Positions 48,201-60,448 of a stretch of DNA of 64,000 bases are shown here, piece by piece. The notes beneath the pieces are model-generated. The model saw only the letters and a program-made list of their open reading frames with translations. It had not been told where the DNA came from and made no database searches. The stretch is from Lagopus muta. Its lineage: Eukaryota > Chordata > Aves > Galliformes > Phasianidae. Location of the stretch: contig NC_064439.1 in the NCBI RefSeq assembly GCF_023343835.1, positions 40,789,508 through 40,853,507 of the forward strand. Reading direction: 5' to 3'. The position numbers and the translations under genes are program-made. The stretch's first letter is position 1. Every line of letters starts with the position of its first letter.

Positions 48201-50621
48201 AGATGTTGGTGAGAGTAAATGAGAGAAGGAGAGAGCACAAGAGATTAATCTATTTAATTCTTTCTAGATATGCATTTGAAACTGGCTGCAGATGTGATCA
48301 CCTCCAGGTACCTTCTATACTGCCATGAATTTGTAATTAAAACTATTGGATTAAAAATGTGCTCATGTTGAGTAGTTTTGTTACTGACACTAATGACTAA
48401 AAGCAAGAAGACATGCAGATAAAACACCATCATTGTTGACTATTGAATACTGCAGAATGCAAATCCCTTCCTCCCCCTTATTCCCTACAATGCAAACACA
48501 TACATGTATGTAATATTAATTCTAGCCAAATCAACCTCTTTGGAGATATGAGACACCACTGTGTGATGTAGCTGCAGTTCTGATTGCGTTAACATAGTTT
48601 GTTGTTCTTCCGCCAGCCTTCCTCCATTAAAAAGGATATCACTTCCTACAGATAATCCTACTGGAAATTGATGTGTTGCTGTGGTAGGTGTGATCCCTTA
48701 TACTTAGTACAGTTTTAAAGAAAAACACTTGGAAGCACTGTACAGGAAAGGTTCAAATCTGGAAAGGTTCAAATAGATGGAAATGATACATAAATGTAAA
48801 TTTCTTGCTGGACAATTCTGCATAAGCTCTGCGACTTTCTTGAGTTAAATAAGTGCTGTGAAGAGATAAAGAAATGCTTCTTTATGAGCATTATTCTATA
48901 ACAAATGCTAGTTAATAACTTTTCTCTCCACAGTCAACTGAAGTAACCTCATCTGATCATTTTGTTTAAGTAGACACAACTTTGCTCAAATTTTTGAAAA
49001 CCTCAAGGCTCTTTTTGAACATGAAGATACATACACATATAAAGATTTTTGAATAGGCTTTCATCTGCTCTCACACACAGGGCTTCTGTACCCATGGTCC
49101 TTCTCTATCCTACATGTAAGTATTCTCTAACCTAAACTGTGAAGAGTTCTTAGAGCAGAAGTGAATACCCTTACAGCAGCTCCATTGTACCCGACTGAAG
49201 GTTGAAATTATGTAATTGCCTCCTGTTACAAATTAATGATTCAAGAAGGCACTTATACCTGCATTATTTGCAGAATGAATCTTTGAAACTATATACTACA
49301 GATAGCTGGTTAAATTAAAAAAAGAAAAAAAGCCTGTGTTATCCAAGAGAAGGACTGTAAGGACCATGAAGTTGTAGGCTTTGAGTTGTGTTTATTTGCT
49401 ACTTTTCAAACTGGATAATTTCACAGTCTTAGCATTGCACACTTTGTCTTTCCTTGGAAAAAATAAATATAATGTTTCACAGCTATTGCTTACGTCTTGG
49501 GACAAATTTCCAGGAATTTAATCTCCAGAGTAAATGTAAATACTGCCTTTGAGAGGCACTGCTGCAGGTTCTTTCCATTCCTAGAAAATACACGTTAAAT
49601 TACACTTTATGTTCACACCAATGGCAAAATGCTATTGAAAAAAATGAATTTTTTTTTTTTTGCAATTGAAATAAAATGGGGCTGACACAAAGAAAATGTT
49701 TATTCCTTGGCAAATGTTTGGGACTTTGCTATGTTCAGTTGTTGTCAGCATAAGATGATGCAGTCTTTGGTTAGTAGTTCGAATGTGTATTGTAAATTAC
49801 TTGCAAGGAAAGATTTTGCATCTGTCCTTCCATATTATTGCCTTCCAACTAGGAGACATCCTGTATAGGCCTCTGTGTAATAACCTCTACAAAAAGTATT
49901 ACACAGTCCAGCAAATGCTGTGTACATGTTGCATTTTAGAGTATGATTAATGCTCTAGCCATGCAGAAGAATCCTTCGTGAGCATGGCAAGAACAAAAGT
50001 ATCTAGACATATGGTTTGGAGTTAGCAGAACTCTGTGACAGTCTTGCAATTGCGTGTCCGAAGGCTTTGACCTTAGAGGAGTCTGCATCTGAACTACATT
50101 GCAAGGAAAACTGTGTTCAAGGTTCTGGAATGTAGTTTGAAACATGCAAATGAGGAGATCTATTGCATGTGAGCTGTTTAGGTGGTCCAGAGTAATGAAG
50201 AGCTCTGTCAAATGGAAGCATAAATATTATAATGAAAATGTTTAGTGCAGGGTCATTGGATTATAAACAAAATAGTGGAGAGATACTGAATTAAGTTTTC
50301 AACGTTAAGTAACCAGGCACTGTGAAGCTACAACAGATTAGAACGGCACATAAATTACCCTATCAGGCCACATAATGTGTTTCTTCAAGTAAGCTTCCTT
50401 ATGTAGTGTTCAGTCATTAGAATAATTTTACAATTTGCTATTCAAACCCTTACATTTATGACAGCCAGTGGGAATTTCCAACCATGGCAAAGCTCACATT
50501 AGTGCTGTATTATTTATTTGCATTTATAGCAAGCCTATAGCAAGAGTGTTGTTTAACTAATCCCCAATTAAGCGCATATCATTAACTGAGTACTGCATCA
50601 TCAAGGAAATGCTGTCATGGA
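45241..50621. other. Intergenic, nothing recognised
   Basis: About 5.4 kb, AT-rich, with T runs (45530-45546) and A runs (about 49321-49330). No exon with convincing splice sites and no repeat family recognised. Confidence 0.55.
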
Positions 50622-50900
50622 AATCACAGAATCATAGAGTTGCTCAGGTTGAAAAAGGCCTTGAAGATCATCAAGTCCAACCACAACCTAACCATACTAC
50701 CCTACCTCTAACAACCCTCGGCTCAGTCATGTCCCTGAGCACCACATCCAAATGGTTTTTAGTCACATCCAGGGATGGTGACTCAACCACCTCCCCGTGG
50801 AGCCTATTCCAGTGCTTAACCACCTTTTCTATAAAGTTGTTTTTCCTGGTGTTTGTTCTCAACCTCCCCTGGCACAACATGAGGCCATTTCCCAAATCAG
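50622..50900 (-). mobile_element. CR1 fragment (3' end)
   Basis: Antisense CR1: ATCACAGAATCATAGAGTTG, AAGATCATCAAGTCCAACCA, CATCCAGGGATGGTGACTCA, TTCTCAACCTCCCCTGGCAC, ATGAGGCCATTTCCC. Confidence 0.95.
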
Positions 50901-53900
50901 TCTCATATCGCAGCAGACTAGGGCCAGAAGGCCTGAGTTTGCCTGAGCACTGAAAAGGCCTTTTCCTGCTTCCTGGAAGCCAGTTTTAAAACTCTGATGA
51001 ACTTTGAAAGGAAGGCAGAGGGAGTTCCAGGGAATCCAAATGTGGTGTGCATCTTTGCTGTAAGTTGCACTCTGGCTTCTACTGACTCTGACCTTCTCCT
51101 GAGGCCTACCAGCAGCTTCTTGGCTTTGACTTACTCTACTTTTCCTCCTTGTTTACAAGCTTTTGGGGTCAGATCTTATGGTACAGAGTCTGCCAAGCAT
51201 ATGTCGATGGAACAAACTTGAACAGAGCATGTCTTTACTCATAAAGTGTGTGGCAGGATCTGTTCTTTCTTTGATTTTCTAACTTTGACATCTGTGAGTC
51301 TGTGTGAGGTCATGCAGAGAGAAGCACCGAGGTTGGTTGTATCTCAAGAAGAAAATGGAGTATTCTCTTTCCTAAGGATTTTCACTTCTAGGCAAAATGG
51401 CTCATCCCTTTTACATCTTTGACAGCATTGAGCTTTCTTGGATTCCCTGACTTGCCGTATTATTTTTAAGAAAGAATGGTCTAATACTGTGTTGTCTTTG
51501 TTATATTACTCCTAGAGATGAGCCTGCACACATCAGAGGTATCTATCTAGTACTGAGATAGTGTAAATAGACCTGAGTGGAGAAAGCTGGGCAGAACTTT
51601 ATTTCCTTTGAAATAAGAATACTTCAAGAAATTATGTTCATTTCTTTTACTTTAAATTTACAAGATTTTTTAGGGAGAAGGTTGAAATGTTCTATTTTTA
51701 TCACTTTAAAATTAGATTTTTTTTAGCTCATATCAGTGCAGTAAGTTAAATCATTGTATTACAGTGTGTGTGTATATATATATCAGTGGAGAGTGTTTTT
51801 TTTTTTTTTTTTTAAAGTGCACCCAATTATTTTCAAATGAATCTTACCATTCTTATTCTGGTTCAGTTTGAAGCTGCATGTTAAAGCTCCTTAGCTCCTT
51901 GCTCCTGTTTTGTAACACCTCTAATATAGGTAGTGACACTGTTTCTGAGAACGACTTGTGAACGTTTATGTCTGCGTTACCTTATGTTCTATTGCATGAT
52001 ATGGTAATTGTCATAAAAAGCATTTCTTTAATTACCTGCAAAAGTTCTCTAGACACCTGAGAAAGTGTCAGGTTTTCACACTTCATGCATTTACTTTTTT
52101 TCTTACTCAAGATGTTGCATTATATACATCATGCTACCTAATTTTCATTGCTTTCATGACCAGTGCAGCTGTAAAAATGATGGCCACAAAACTTGTTCAG
52201 CTCTGATTTGCCTGCATACAATCACGATCTTCTAGGTGTTCAAATTCAAATATTATCAGTCAGTCAAACAGTTCAGTAAAACTGCATGATTTCCAGCATT
52301 AGAAATCAAAGAATAATTAAGTTATTTTAGCCAAGCAACATGGCAGAAGTTTTACATGTGTGAGTATTACAAGGTCACAATTTTCTTGCTTTAAATTTTT
52401 AATGAATGAAAATGAAAACCTTCATCTTGCCACCACTAGGAAGTTCTGATTGCTAGAGCCCTACTTCAAAGGTAGGAATGCCAGCAGATAATATACTAGG
52501 GGTTCAAAGTCTTCTGTACTGTTAGTTGCAAACCGAGTTAGTGAACTTCCCACTTTGTGATAGCTCAGTGTGAGGTGACTTGCACTGCTGCTGTTCTGAA
52601 GAAAGATATTTTTAAAACAGTAGATTTGTTGTTTGATTTCAACTGATTTGAATCCTTAGTTCTGTGTACAAGATGCTTTCCCACTCAGTATTCCTAGGAA
52701 CAGGAGAATCACATCTGCTAGTTCTCTTCAGCGCTCTTGGCATTGAAAAGCTGCTTTCATGAATGAAATGTTTGTGCTTAGTTTGCTTAACATCCTTTAC
52801 TAAATGAGTCAGCGAAGCATGTGCTGGTTTAAAAAAAAAAAAAAAAAGTTGATATTTTCAGTATTTATGCTGTTCACTTTTGTCTGATTTCCACTAAAAG
52901 GAACTGGTGAGGATATTACAAATTATTTGTATCATCCTCAGTTAGCTGCTCCATCTTGCGATACCTGTCAAATGGGTTTTGTTTTCTGCTTTACTGCTTT
53001 TTTATCAGTCACCTTTATATTATTCCTGTCAATAAAGTTTGACTCTTGGTATTACCATGCTACTGTGTATCTTATGAAAAGTAGGTCTGAAGCCAGGATA
53101 AGGTGAGAAGAAAAATGAAACACGGTAACAAATGTGTTCCCTGATCCCTCAGGTCTTTCCAAAATAAGTGAGAAGTGCTCCTCATGATAAGGAGTTCTTC
53201 AGACCTCCTATACTCCCTTTTAACAAATCCCTTGATAGAATGCAAATCCTTACTGTGAAATACATACGATGTATCTCAAAAGCAAAACAGTGGGAGCTGG
53301 AGGACAGTGGAATAATTTCAAAATTCTTAAAATATAAATCTTATGTAATTTTTAATTCCTCATATCTGGCATGCAGCGATAATGAAACAGCTCTGCTTCT
53401 CTACCTGCTTCATCTCTTCCTCGAAGAGGAGAGGCTGCAATTGCACTGTGGGAAGTGCAGGCAGGCCATGCTGGGCCAGTGGGTGGTAGGGAGGTACAAC
53501 CTGGTCATGAGAGAATTAGTGCAATTAATACATTCAAAACATTGATTTCAGAAAGGACTGTATGAATGTGATTGCATCAGATATGGGGATATTGTAATAA
53601 CTAGCTGGACTTTCTGATAGATGCTTTGGCTTGGCTCAAGATCCTCTTGATTGAAGAGCCAAACTGTAATTTAGTTTTTCTTTTCATGGTATGTTAAAAC
53701 AGTTTGAGCTGCTAGGATACAAAGGTTCATAGCTTTAATTATATACAATTGGTGCTGTTGAAACCAGCAGGAGGCATATAGATATCAATGATAATGAATG
53801 TTTAATACTTAATAATAACTTACTAATTATCAAGCTCTGTTCTGAAACAGAAAAATGGACAATAAGCTTACAGGAGGTACATCAAATACTGACATGGAAA

Positions 53901-53984
53901 ATCATGACCCTCTCCATTTCTTGGAATCGGGTCAGCAGGTAAACATTCATTCCACTAGCTGACAGACAGGCAGACAAAAGTTCT
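50901..53984. other. Intergenic, nothing recognised
   Basis: Non-coding, with TG/TA dinucleotide runs near 51766-51784 and T and A homopolymers near 51797-51813 and 52829-52846. A 125-codon open frame at 53168-53545 (+) shows no family resemblance or splice support. Confidence 0.55.
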
Positions 53985-54004
53985 GACAATAAATGAACAT
54001 TACT

Positions 54005-54010
54005 TTTAAT
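54005..54010 (-). terminator. Candidate poly(A) signal (ATTAAA) after the orphan exon
   Basis: TTTAAT on + reads ATTAAA on -, about 112 nt after the TAA at 54122-54124, followed by TTTATTGTC and TTTTGTCTGCCTGTC. Confidence 0.3.
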
Positions 54011-54121
54011 TTCAGTCAGTTTTTCAGTGAAGACTGTGTGTAGACACCTAATATGGTGGTGTGTGTGCGTACGTGGGAGGTGTTCCTATCCTTTTAGCCA
54101 TGCTCTTTGCAGATGAGGCTT

Positions 54122-54297
54122 TTAAGTCCCATTCCATTCTGGAATGAAGGCACCCTTTGGAACATCTGGAATATAATGCTCATCATAGTGACCTCCAAAG
54201 TCAGGTAAGTCACCAAGGGTGTCCTTGCTTGATTCAGTGTCTAGCCGTGTGATTATACCTGCAGTCACCTGAAGAAGGTGAAGCTGCAGCTTTCTTC
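54122..54297 (-). CDS. Candidate 3'-terminal coding exon of an unidentified gene (or a pseudogene piece)
   Basis: On the - strand an acceptor-like TGTCTCAG (54298-54305) opens a 58-codon frame with ordinary codon use: KLQLHLLQVTAGIITRLDTE, then DTLGDLPDFGGHYDEHYIPD, ending GAFIPEWNGT and TAA at 54122-54124. About 110 nt after the stop is ATTAAA (54005-54010 on this strand), followed by GT-rich sequence. This is the layout of a last exon. The charged, aromatic composition does not look like translated junk or CR1. I do not recognise the protein and found no convincing upstream exon, so it may be a real gene's last exon or an orphaned or retroposed piece. Confidence 0.4.
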
Positions 54298-54305
54298 CTG
54301 AGACA

Positions 54306-56308
54306 TTTCAGTGATAACCAAAAGACAGTGTGCTAATTGAAGGGAAAAATAAAAAGTCTGTAGAGAGGAGATGATTGATAGGACTTCTATGTTTTCCAAA
54401 TGTCAGCTCACTGTAAATATTTTGCATAACTTCTACAGCCACATTTATCCTTTTTTTGGCACTGCTGTCTCAGTGGTGAAAGTTCAGTGTCTGAACATAT
54501 GAGGATGGTAGTTTTGTGCGGGGGCGGAATGGGTTTATTCTAGTTTTACTGTTTGGTGAAACTGGGAACCTGCACAGATGGAATCTAGGCTTTAAATTCT
54601 CCTTAGAGAGAGAAAAGGAATGGGGAGGAAAGAGTAACTAACTAGGGCATGTGAGGCGAGCATTTCCGTTTGCTATACTCCAGGACTCAGTTTTGTGGGC
54701 TTTTTCTATTTTTTCTTTTATTTTTTCTCAAAAGACTTCAGAAGAAATGAAATCAGGATGTAAAAGCTGAAGAAATCTAACTGAGTACTTCATTAGGTAA
54801 GAAAAAGCTACATGATCACATACTTTGCACTGTTAGAGATGGGATTTGAAGCTGCCACAAAAAAGATTATGTTCCTTCTCTTAATATATGGACAAAGAAG
54901 CAGGATAATGTTTCCACCCCAAGGTGTGAAGGGAAATTCTGCATGCCTCACGGTTATGAAAGATAAGTGCAAAACAGGCGTTGTGTCAAAATACCTATGC
55001 TTTTTATAATGCACTTCAGAAGCATTGACTTTTAACTTTGGATTTCTCTCTGGCAGCAAGCATCTACTGAATGGCTTTCCTTTAGTACATAAAACATTAA
55101 AGTACATAAAACTGGGACAGTAGCTCATTAAAATGAAAGCCAAAATATAATTGCAAGTAATCTCTATGAAGAACTTAAAGAATTCAGGAGTGCTATTGAT
55201 CTGCTTCTTCGTTTGAGATTTCTTTTATATATAATGGTGGGTCTCTGGGAACAAACAAGAAAAAAAAAATACTGACAGTGAGATGTGCTGCAAAGTATGT
55301 GTATTTTTTATAGTGGTTTCTAAGAACTTTAATATTTTTCAATTTATTTTCATAGAACCTCATAAAATAAAATTAAAAGTTAAAAGTGTTTTTCTTTCTT
55401 TGGAATTGCTGTTTTAGCGTTCAGATAGATTTTATCTATGTATATATGTTTATGTACTTAATTACTGATATGTGTATTAGGTATCTTGTAAGGACTTCAT
55501 ATATGCACTGTTATATTAATTAAATTTCCATATTAACATTGCTAGCTTAATATGCAGAACTGATAATGCTCCATGACACTGTATCTGAGTAACCTAGGAT
55601 CTGTAGTATCTGAGCTTTAATACTACTTTACTTGATTAGCAAATGTTGAAGAATGCTTATAGGAGGCATAAAGTGCTTCTGTTAATACTGTAAGCAGTGT
55701 ATGACTGGAAGTTCATGTGGTTTCATGGAAATTAAGAAAAATAAATGGTGCAAGTAGGGAAATTAATCTGTATGTGTTTCAAAATTGCAGTGTCTCTGCA
55801 TTTCAAAAATCCACCCAAAGTGTAATGTTACTATGGGCTAATGGAGGGGAAAATAAAGAGCAAGTGGGAAGTTGGTTCCCTCCTGCTGTCAGTGTTCTGG
55901 TAGAGTGGAAGAAGTTTTTTAGGCATGGGATATCTGACCCTATGAACAGAGAACATCATGAACCCTTAGACTGGGAGAAGATGAAGGGAGAAAATAGATC
56001 CCACAGCCATTAGGAAGCATGGAAATAGTTACGTAGCTCAACAGCCACTGGCTATTGTATATCTTACAGTGCAACAGTAGGACAGAGACCGTGGTACAAA
56101 ACTGAAATGGTTGCTCCACAGAGGAAAATCAAGTTCCTTGCTAACACAGTGACTGTGTGTAGTATTATAGGCAGTCCCAGAAGCACACTGCTTCTCAAGG
56201 GAAGTAGTGATCTCACAAGATCATCCTGTTCAAGATGCTTACTGTTCCTCTGACACTGGTATTACACATCATACACTAATGAAAGTTATATTTTTATTTT
56301 GGATGTTG

Positions 56309-56309
<1 letters not shown>
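54306..56309. other. Intergenic, nothing recognised
   Basis: AT-rich sequence. I searched it for an upstream exon of the orphan - strand exon and found none with good splice sites. Confidence 0.5.
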
Positions 56310-56352
<43 letters not shown>

Positions 56353-56472
56353 TATATTATATATATATTATATATATTATTATTATATATATATATTATA
56401 TATTATTATTATATATATATTATATATATAATAATATATATATAAATATATATATTATTATATATATATTAT

Positions 56473-56503
<31 letters not shown>

Positions 56504-56506
56504 GAT
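56310..56506. repeat. (TA)n / TAT-rich low-complexity tract, about 200 bp
   Basis: Begins with about 17 perfect TA dinucleotides, then imperfect TATTA/ATAATA variants to about 56506. It is self-complementary, so cruciforms are possible, and length variation between individuals is likely. Short open frames in it are artefacts. Confidence 0.95.
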
Positions 56507-57687
56507 AATATTTAACTGTATCACAGAGTAAGCTTCTTGCTGATTGAAGCCTAAAAAGAGGCTGTAATGAGACATAGTAGTGAGAATTGGTAATTATCAA
56601 AGGAATCAGAATGCTGAAGAGATTCATTAGCTATCAGGGCTATATACAGAAAATTTAATGGTCAATACAATTGAAATATGAAGATGTCATTTAAGATGTT
56701 GGAAAACTTTTTATTTTGTATGGCTTCATATATGACATATCAAGCTTTTGCTTGTGTTAGAACTGCTTTCTAAGGGGAACTGAAAAACGCAGAAGAATTG
56801 AAGAAGGTTTCCACAAAGCAACCCAGTGTTTCTTGCCCCTTTTCCTTTTTAACCACCATAATGTACCTGGAATTCCTTCTGGTGCACAGGGACATTAGGT
56901 ACTTCTGGCATCTCTGTGTCACTGCAGCATTCTTAATAGGTAGTGTCTCTAAGTATAGGTTTCTTGAAATAGAGCAGATGTGTTGGTTTTTTTCCTCCCC
57001 AAAGACATTCCAAAGAACCCTTCAGGAGCTAGAACAGAGCTTGCTGTAGTGATGCCTGGAAATGATATTTCGTTGTTGCTTGAGGGTAGAATGTGATATA
57101 GAATGGATGATTTTTATTCATTGCTTTTTGTTATTTGCAAGACCTAGGATAATATTAAATGTCATTACTATAGGACGTTGGAACTTAACCCTGTGCTGTG
57201 ATGTTAGACCAGCTGCAGCCTTTCCACTAAGTGGTATTTGCAGATCCAAGATAGAATTTAAAACTCGGTATAACATAGTGCTAACAGCAGCATTTGGTCA
57301 TTAACTTTGTTTTCACAGATAATTGGCTTGCTTTTCTGGTAGAACATGAATGATGTTTAGAATGTGATAAACAATCTGTTTGGCTTGTGATCTTGTTATA
57401 AATCTACAGCTGGTTTCAAAAGAGGTTAGAAACCTTTAAAGCAGCCTATGAGGAAGGTAGAGCATTCCTACGTTTCTTAACTTTCTTTTTATGTTCTTTC
57501 CTTAATGTAAGAGCTATTGACAAAGGCAAGGGATTGGGCAAGGTGAATCTCTGTTCTGATCACTGGGACTTTTTTGTCCACTGGTGGCACAGGTGTTCAT
57601 CAAACAAAAGTGATAGAAATAAAGAGAATATGCATGTATGTGAATATATCCTGCCTTCAGCACGTACTCTGAAGATACTGAAAAGTC
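56507..57687. other. Intergenic, nothing recognised
   Basis: Non-coding sequence between the TA tract and a long CR1. No feature supported. Confidence 0.55.
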
Positions 57688-59075
57688 TAATCATAGAGTC
57701 CTTAGAGTTGGAAGGGACCTCTGAAAGCCATCTAGTCCAACTCCCCTGCAATGAACAGAGACATCCACGGGCAGATCAGGTTGCCCAGGGCCTTATTCAT
57801 CCTCGCCTTGAATGTCTCCAGGGACGGGACATCCACCACATCACTGGGCAACCTGTTCCAGTGCCTTACCACCCTCACTGTAACTTACTTATGTGTAACC
57901 TAAAGCTACCCTCTTTGAGCTTGAAGCCGTTTCCCCTTGTTCTATTACCATGGACCTTGCTGTCCCCTTATTTTCCGTAGCTCTCCTTTAGGTACTGAAA
58001 GGCCACTCTCAGGTCACCTCACAGCCTTCTGTTTTCCAGGGTGAACAGCCCTAGCCCTCTCAGCCTGTCCTCATAAGAAATGTGTTCTGTTTAATGGATC
58101 ATTTTTGTGGCCCTCCTCTGGATGTGCTCCAGCAGGTCCATATCTCTCCTGTACTGAGGACTCCACATCTGGACGCAGTACTCCAGGTGAGGTCTCACCA
58201 GCACAGAGCAGAGGGGCAGGATCACTTCCCTCGCCCTGCAGGCCTCACTTCTTTTGATGCAGCCCAGGATACAGTTGGCTTTCTAGGCTGCAAGGGGACA
58301 TTGCTGGCTTATATCCAGCTTCCCATCCACCAGTACCCCCATGTCATTTTGGCATGGTTGCACTCAATCCCTTCATCCCCCAGCTTGTATTGGTAAGGGG
58401 AGTTGCCGCAACGCAGGTGCAAGTTCTTGCATTTGGATTTGTTGAACCTCATGAGGTTCACCTGGGTCCACTGCTCATGCCTGTCTAGGTTCCTCTGAAT
58501 GGCTGCACCCCACAGCTTTGTGTCATCAAAATGCCATTGTCATTGATGAAGATGTTGAAGAGTACTGGCCCCAGCACCAACCCCTGGGGGACACCACTCG
58601 TCACCAGTCTCCATCCAGACATTGAGCCACTGACCACCAATCTCTGTACTCGATCCTGCAACTAGTTCTTCATCTGTTGAACAGCCCACCATCAAATCCA
58701 TATCTTTCTAATTTGGAGAGAAGGATGGTGTGGGGTACTGTGTCAAAGGCCTTACTGAAGTCAAGATAGATGGCATCAGTGGCTCATCCCTTGTCCATTG
58801 ATGCAGTGACACCATCATAGAAGGCCACTTATGTTGGTCAAGCAGGATTTGCCCTTGCTGAAGCCACGCTGGTTCTCCCATATGATATCCCTGCCTTCCA
58901 TGTGCCTTAGCATAGCTTCCAGAAGGATCTGTTCCATGATCTTCCCCAGTACAAAGGTAGAACTGACTGGTTGGTAATTCCTGGGGTCATCCTTTTTACC
59001 CTTTTAAAAAATGAATATGATGTTACCTTTTTTGCAGTCACCAGGGACTTCACCTGATTGCCAGAGTGGCTTGAA
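57688..59075 (-). mobile_element. CR1 element, longest copy in the window (about 1.4 kb)
   Basis: Antisense, 5'-truncated. The 3' end is at the left (ATCATAGAGTCCTTAGAGTT). It runs through TGTCTCCAGGGACGGGACAT, CATGAGGTTCACCTGGGTCC and CCCCTGGGGGACACCACTCG to the reverse-transcriptase region. Read on the - strand, the right end gives RT-type segments ([39 protein letters not shown]). Stops and frameshifts show it is inactive. Confidence 0.95.
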
Positions 59076-60362
59076 TTTTGAATTTCAGTGAACTGGGAGG
59101 GTGAAGTGCTTGTTTTCTCTTGCTGTCTGTTTGCTTTTACATCCCTTCACATACATTTCCCTTTCTGCTACTAATAAGTCTAGGCCATATTCAAGCCAGC
59201 ATAATATTAGGCATTAAGCAGTGTCAGAGGCACAGATGCTTGGGAAATTTCTGTGCAAGTCTCAGCTCCAAAACTGAATTCTAAATAAATTATGCTCATC
59301 AGAATTCCAGAAGCCCTGAAATAATATTTTATTTATTTGTTTATTTAAAAAGTATCAGTGTAGATTCTACTGAAATTGTACTCTGTTTTGAACCCAAGCC
59401 TGGAATATAAGTGGGCTAACCTACCTCTTTGTTTTGATCTGAGTGTCTGCCAGGATGAACACGTTCAAACAATTAACTGATACAGAGCAACATTTGGCTC
59501 TTTCCACACTTCTGGTAGTTTAACAATGCTTTGTATAAAATTTTGGCTGTACGGAGCTGGTAGAAGATAAAGTTCAATAGCCATACATCTTCCAGACCAA
59601 TACACCTCCATCAATAGCTGTGTATTAAGTACGAAATTCTCAGGGTAACCGCAATGGAATTTTTTCAGTTACTCTGTGTTGAGCATATCTGAGTTATGTC
59701 AGTTGGCAGGCAGAATGTAATGCCTCTTCCCAGAAAGAAAATCTGGGGATTAGGTTGGGTATTATATGAACTTGTCAGCTCAGTAGCATTCAAAAAATAT
59801 AAGCAATTGCTAGCTATCATTAAAAAAGGAGTAGGGAATGAAGCAAAGACAATGATTATGACCTGGCTTACCACTTATTCTTAAAACTATTTACTGTATT
59901 TGTGTTCTATAAAATATTTAGTGTATTTATGTTCTACAACTGAAAGTTTTTCAAAACTGTATCGTTCTTCACTGTTTAGTGTGCTCAAGCTTGATGTAGC
60001 TTAATTTTGTACTTTGTTGTTGAGATTATCATTCCCATTTCCCCTAGCATTGAGTTGTAGCTCTTTCGTATGGTATCTTCATTACTGACTAACTAGCGTA
60101 TTTAACTTGTAAATAATTGCTTGTTCTTATCCATGTCTATTTTATGTAGAGACACGCACCAGAAGTCAGGCATTAACAGTTCTATGTTCAAAATGTGTAT
60201 GTTAAGCATAAGGAAAGAAACTTGGAATTTAAAATGCTACTTTAAACTGTATAGAACTAGAAAGCCTCTGTGATGTTAATAAAATGCACACAAAGCCGCT
60301 TCACTCACAGCTATCAAACTCCTGAGAAATTATGCTCTGTATTTCTTACTTTGTTTTTCTAG
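59076..60362. other. Upstream region of the collagen VI gene
   Basis: No CpG island and no exon recognised. The coding exon at 60363 starts behind a strong acceptor (TTTGTTTTTCTAG), so a non-coding first exon and promoter should lie somewhere upstream; I cannot place them. Confidence 0.5.
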
Positions 60363-60375
60363 GGAGATTTTCAAA

Positions 60376-60448
60376 ATGGATGATTGGAAATCACTTCTTG
60401 TACTTCTTTTTGTATCCACCTTTGGCACTCTAGATGCACAACAGACTG
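60376..60448 (+). CDS. COL6A4: Collagen VI long chain exon with signal peptide
   Basis: The exon begins at 60363 after TTTTTCTAG; ATG is at 60376. It ends CAGACTG|GTAATA at 60448. The same CTGGTAATA is repeated, giving a second in-phase donor 9 nt on (60457). Leaves in phase 1. Confidence 0.85.

Noticed and set aside
53168-53545. 125-codon open frame on the + strand
   Set aside because: No family resemblance, no splice sites that fit, and surroundings that look non-coding.
57534-57980. 148-codon open frame on the + strand
   Set aside because: Mostly antisense CR1 sequence.
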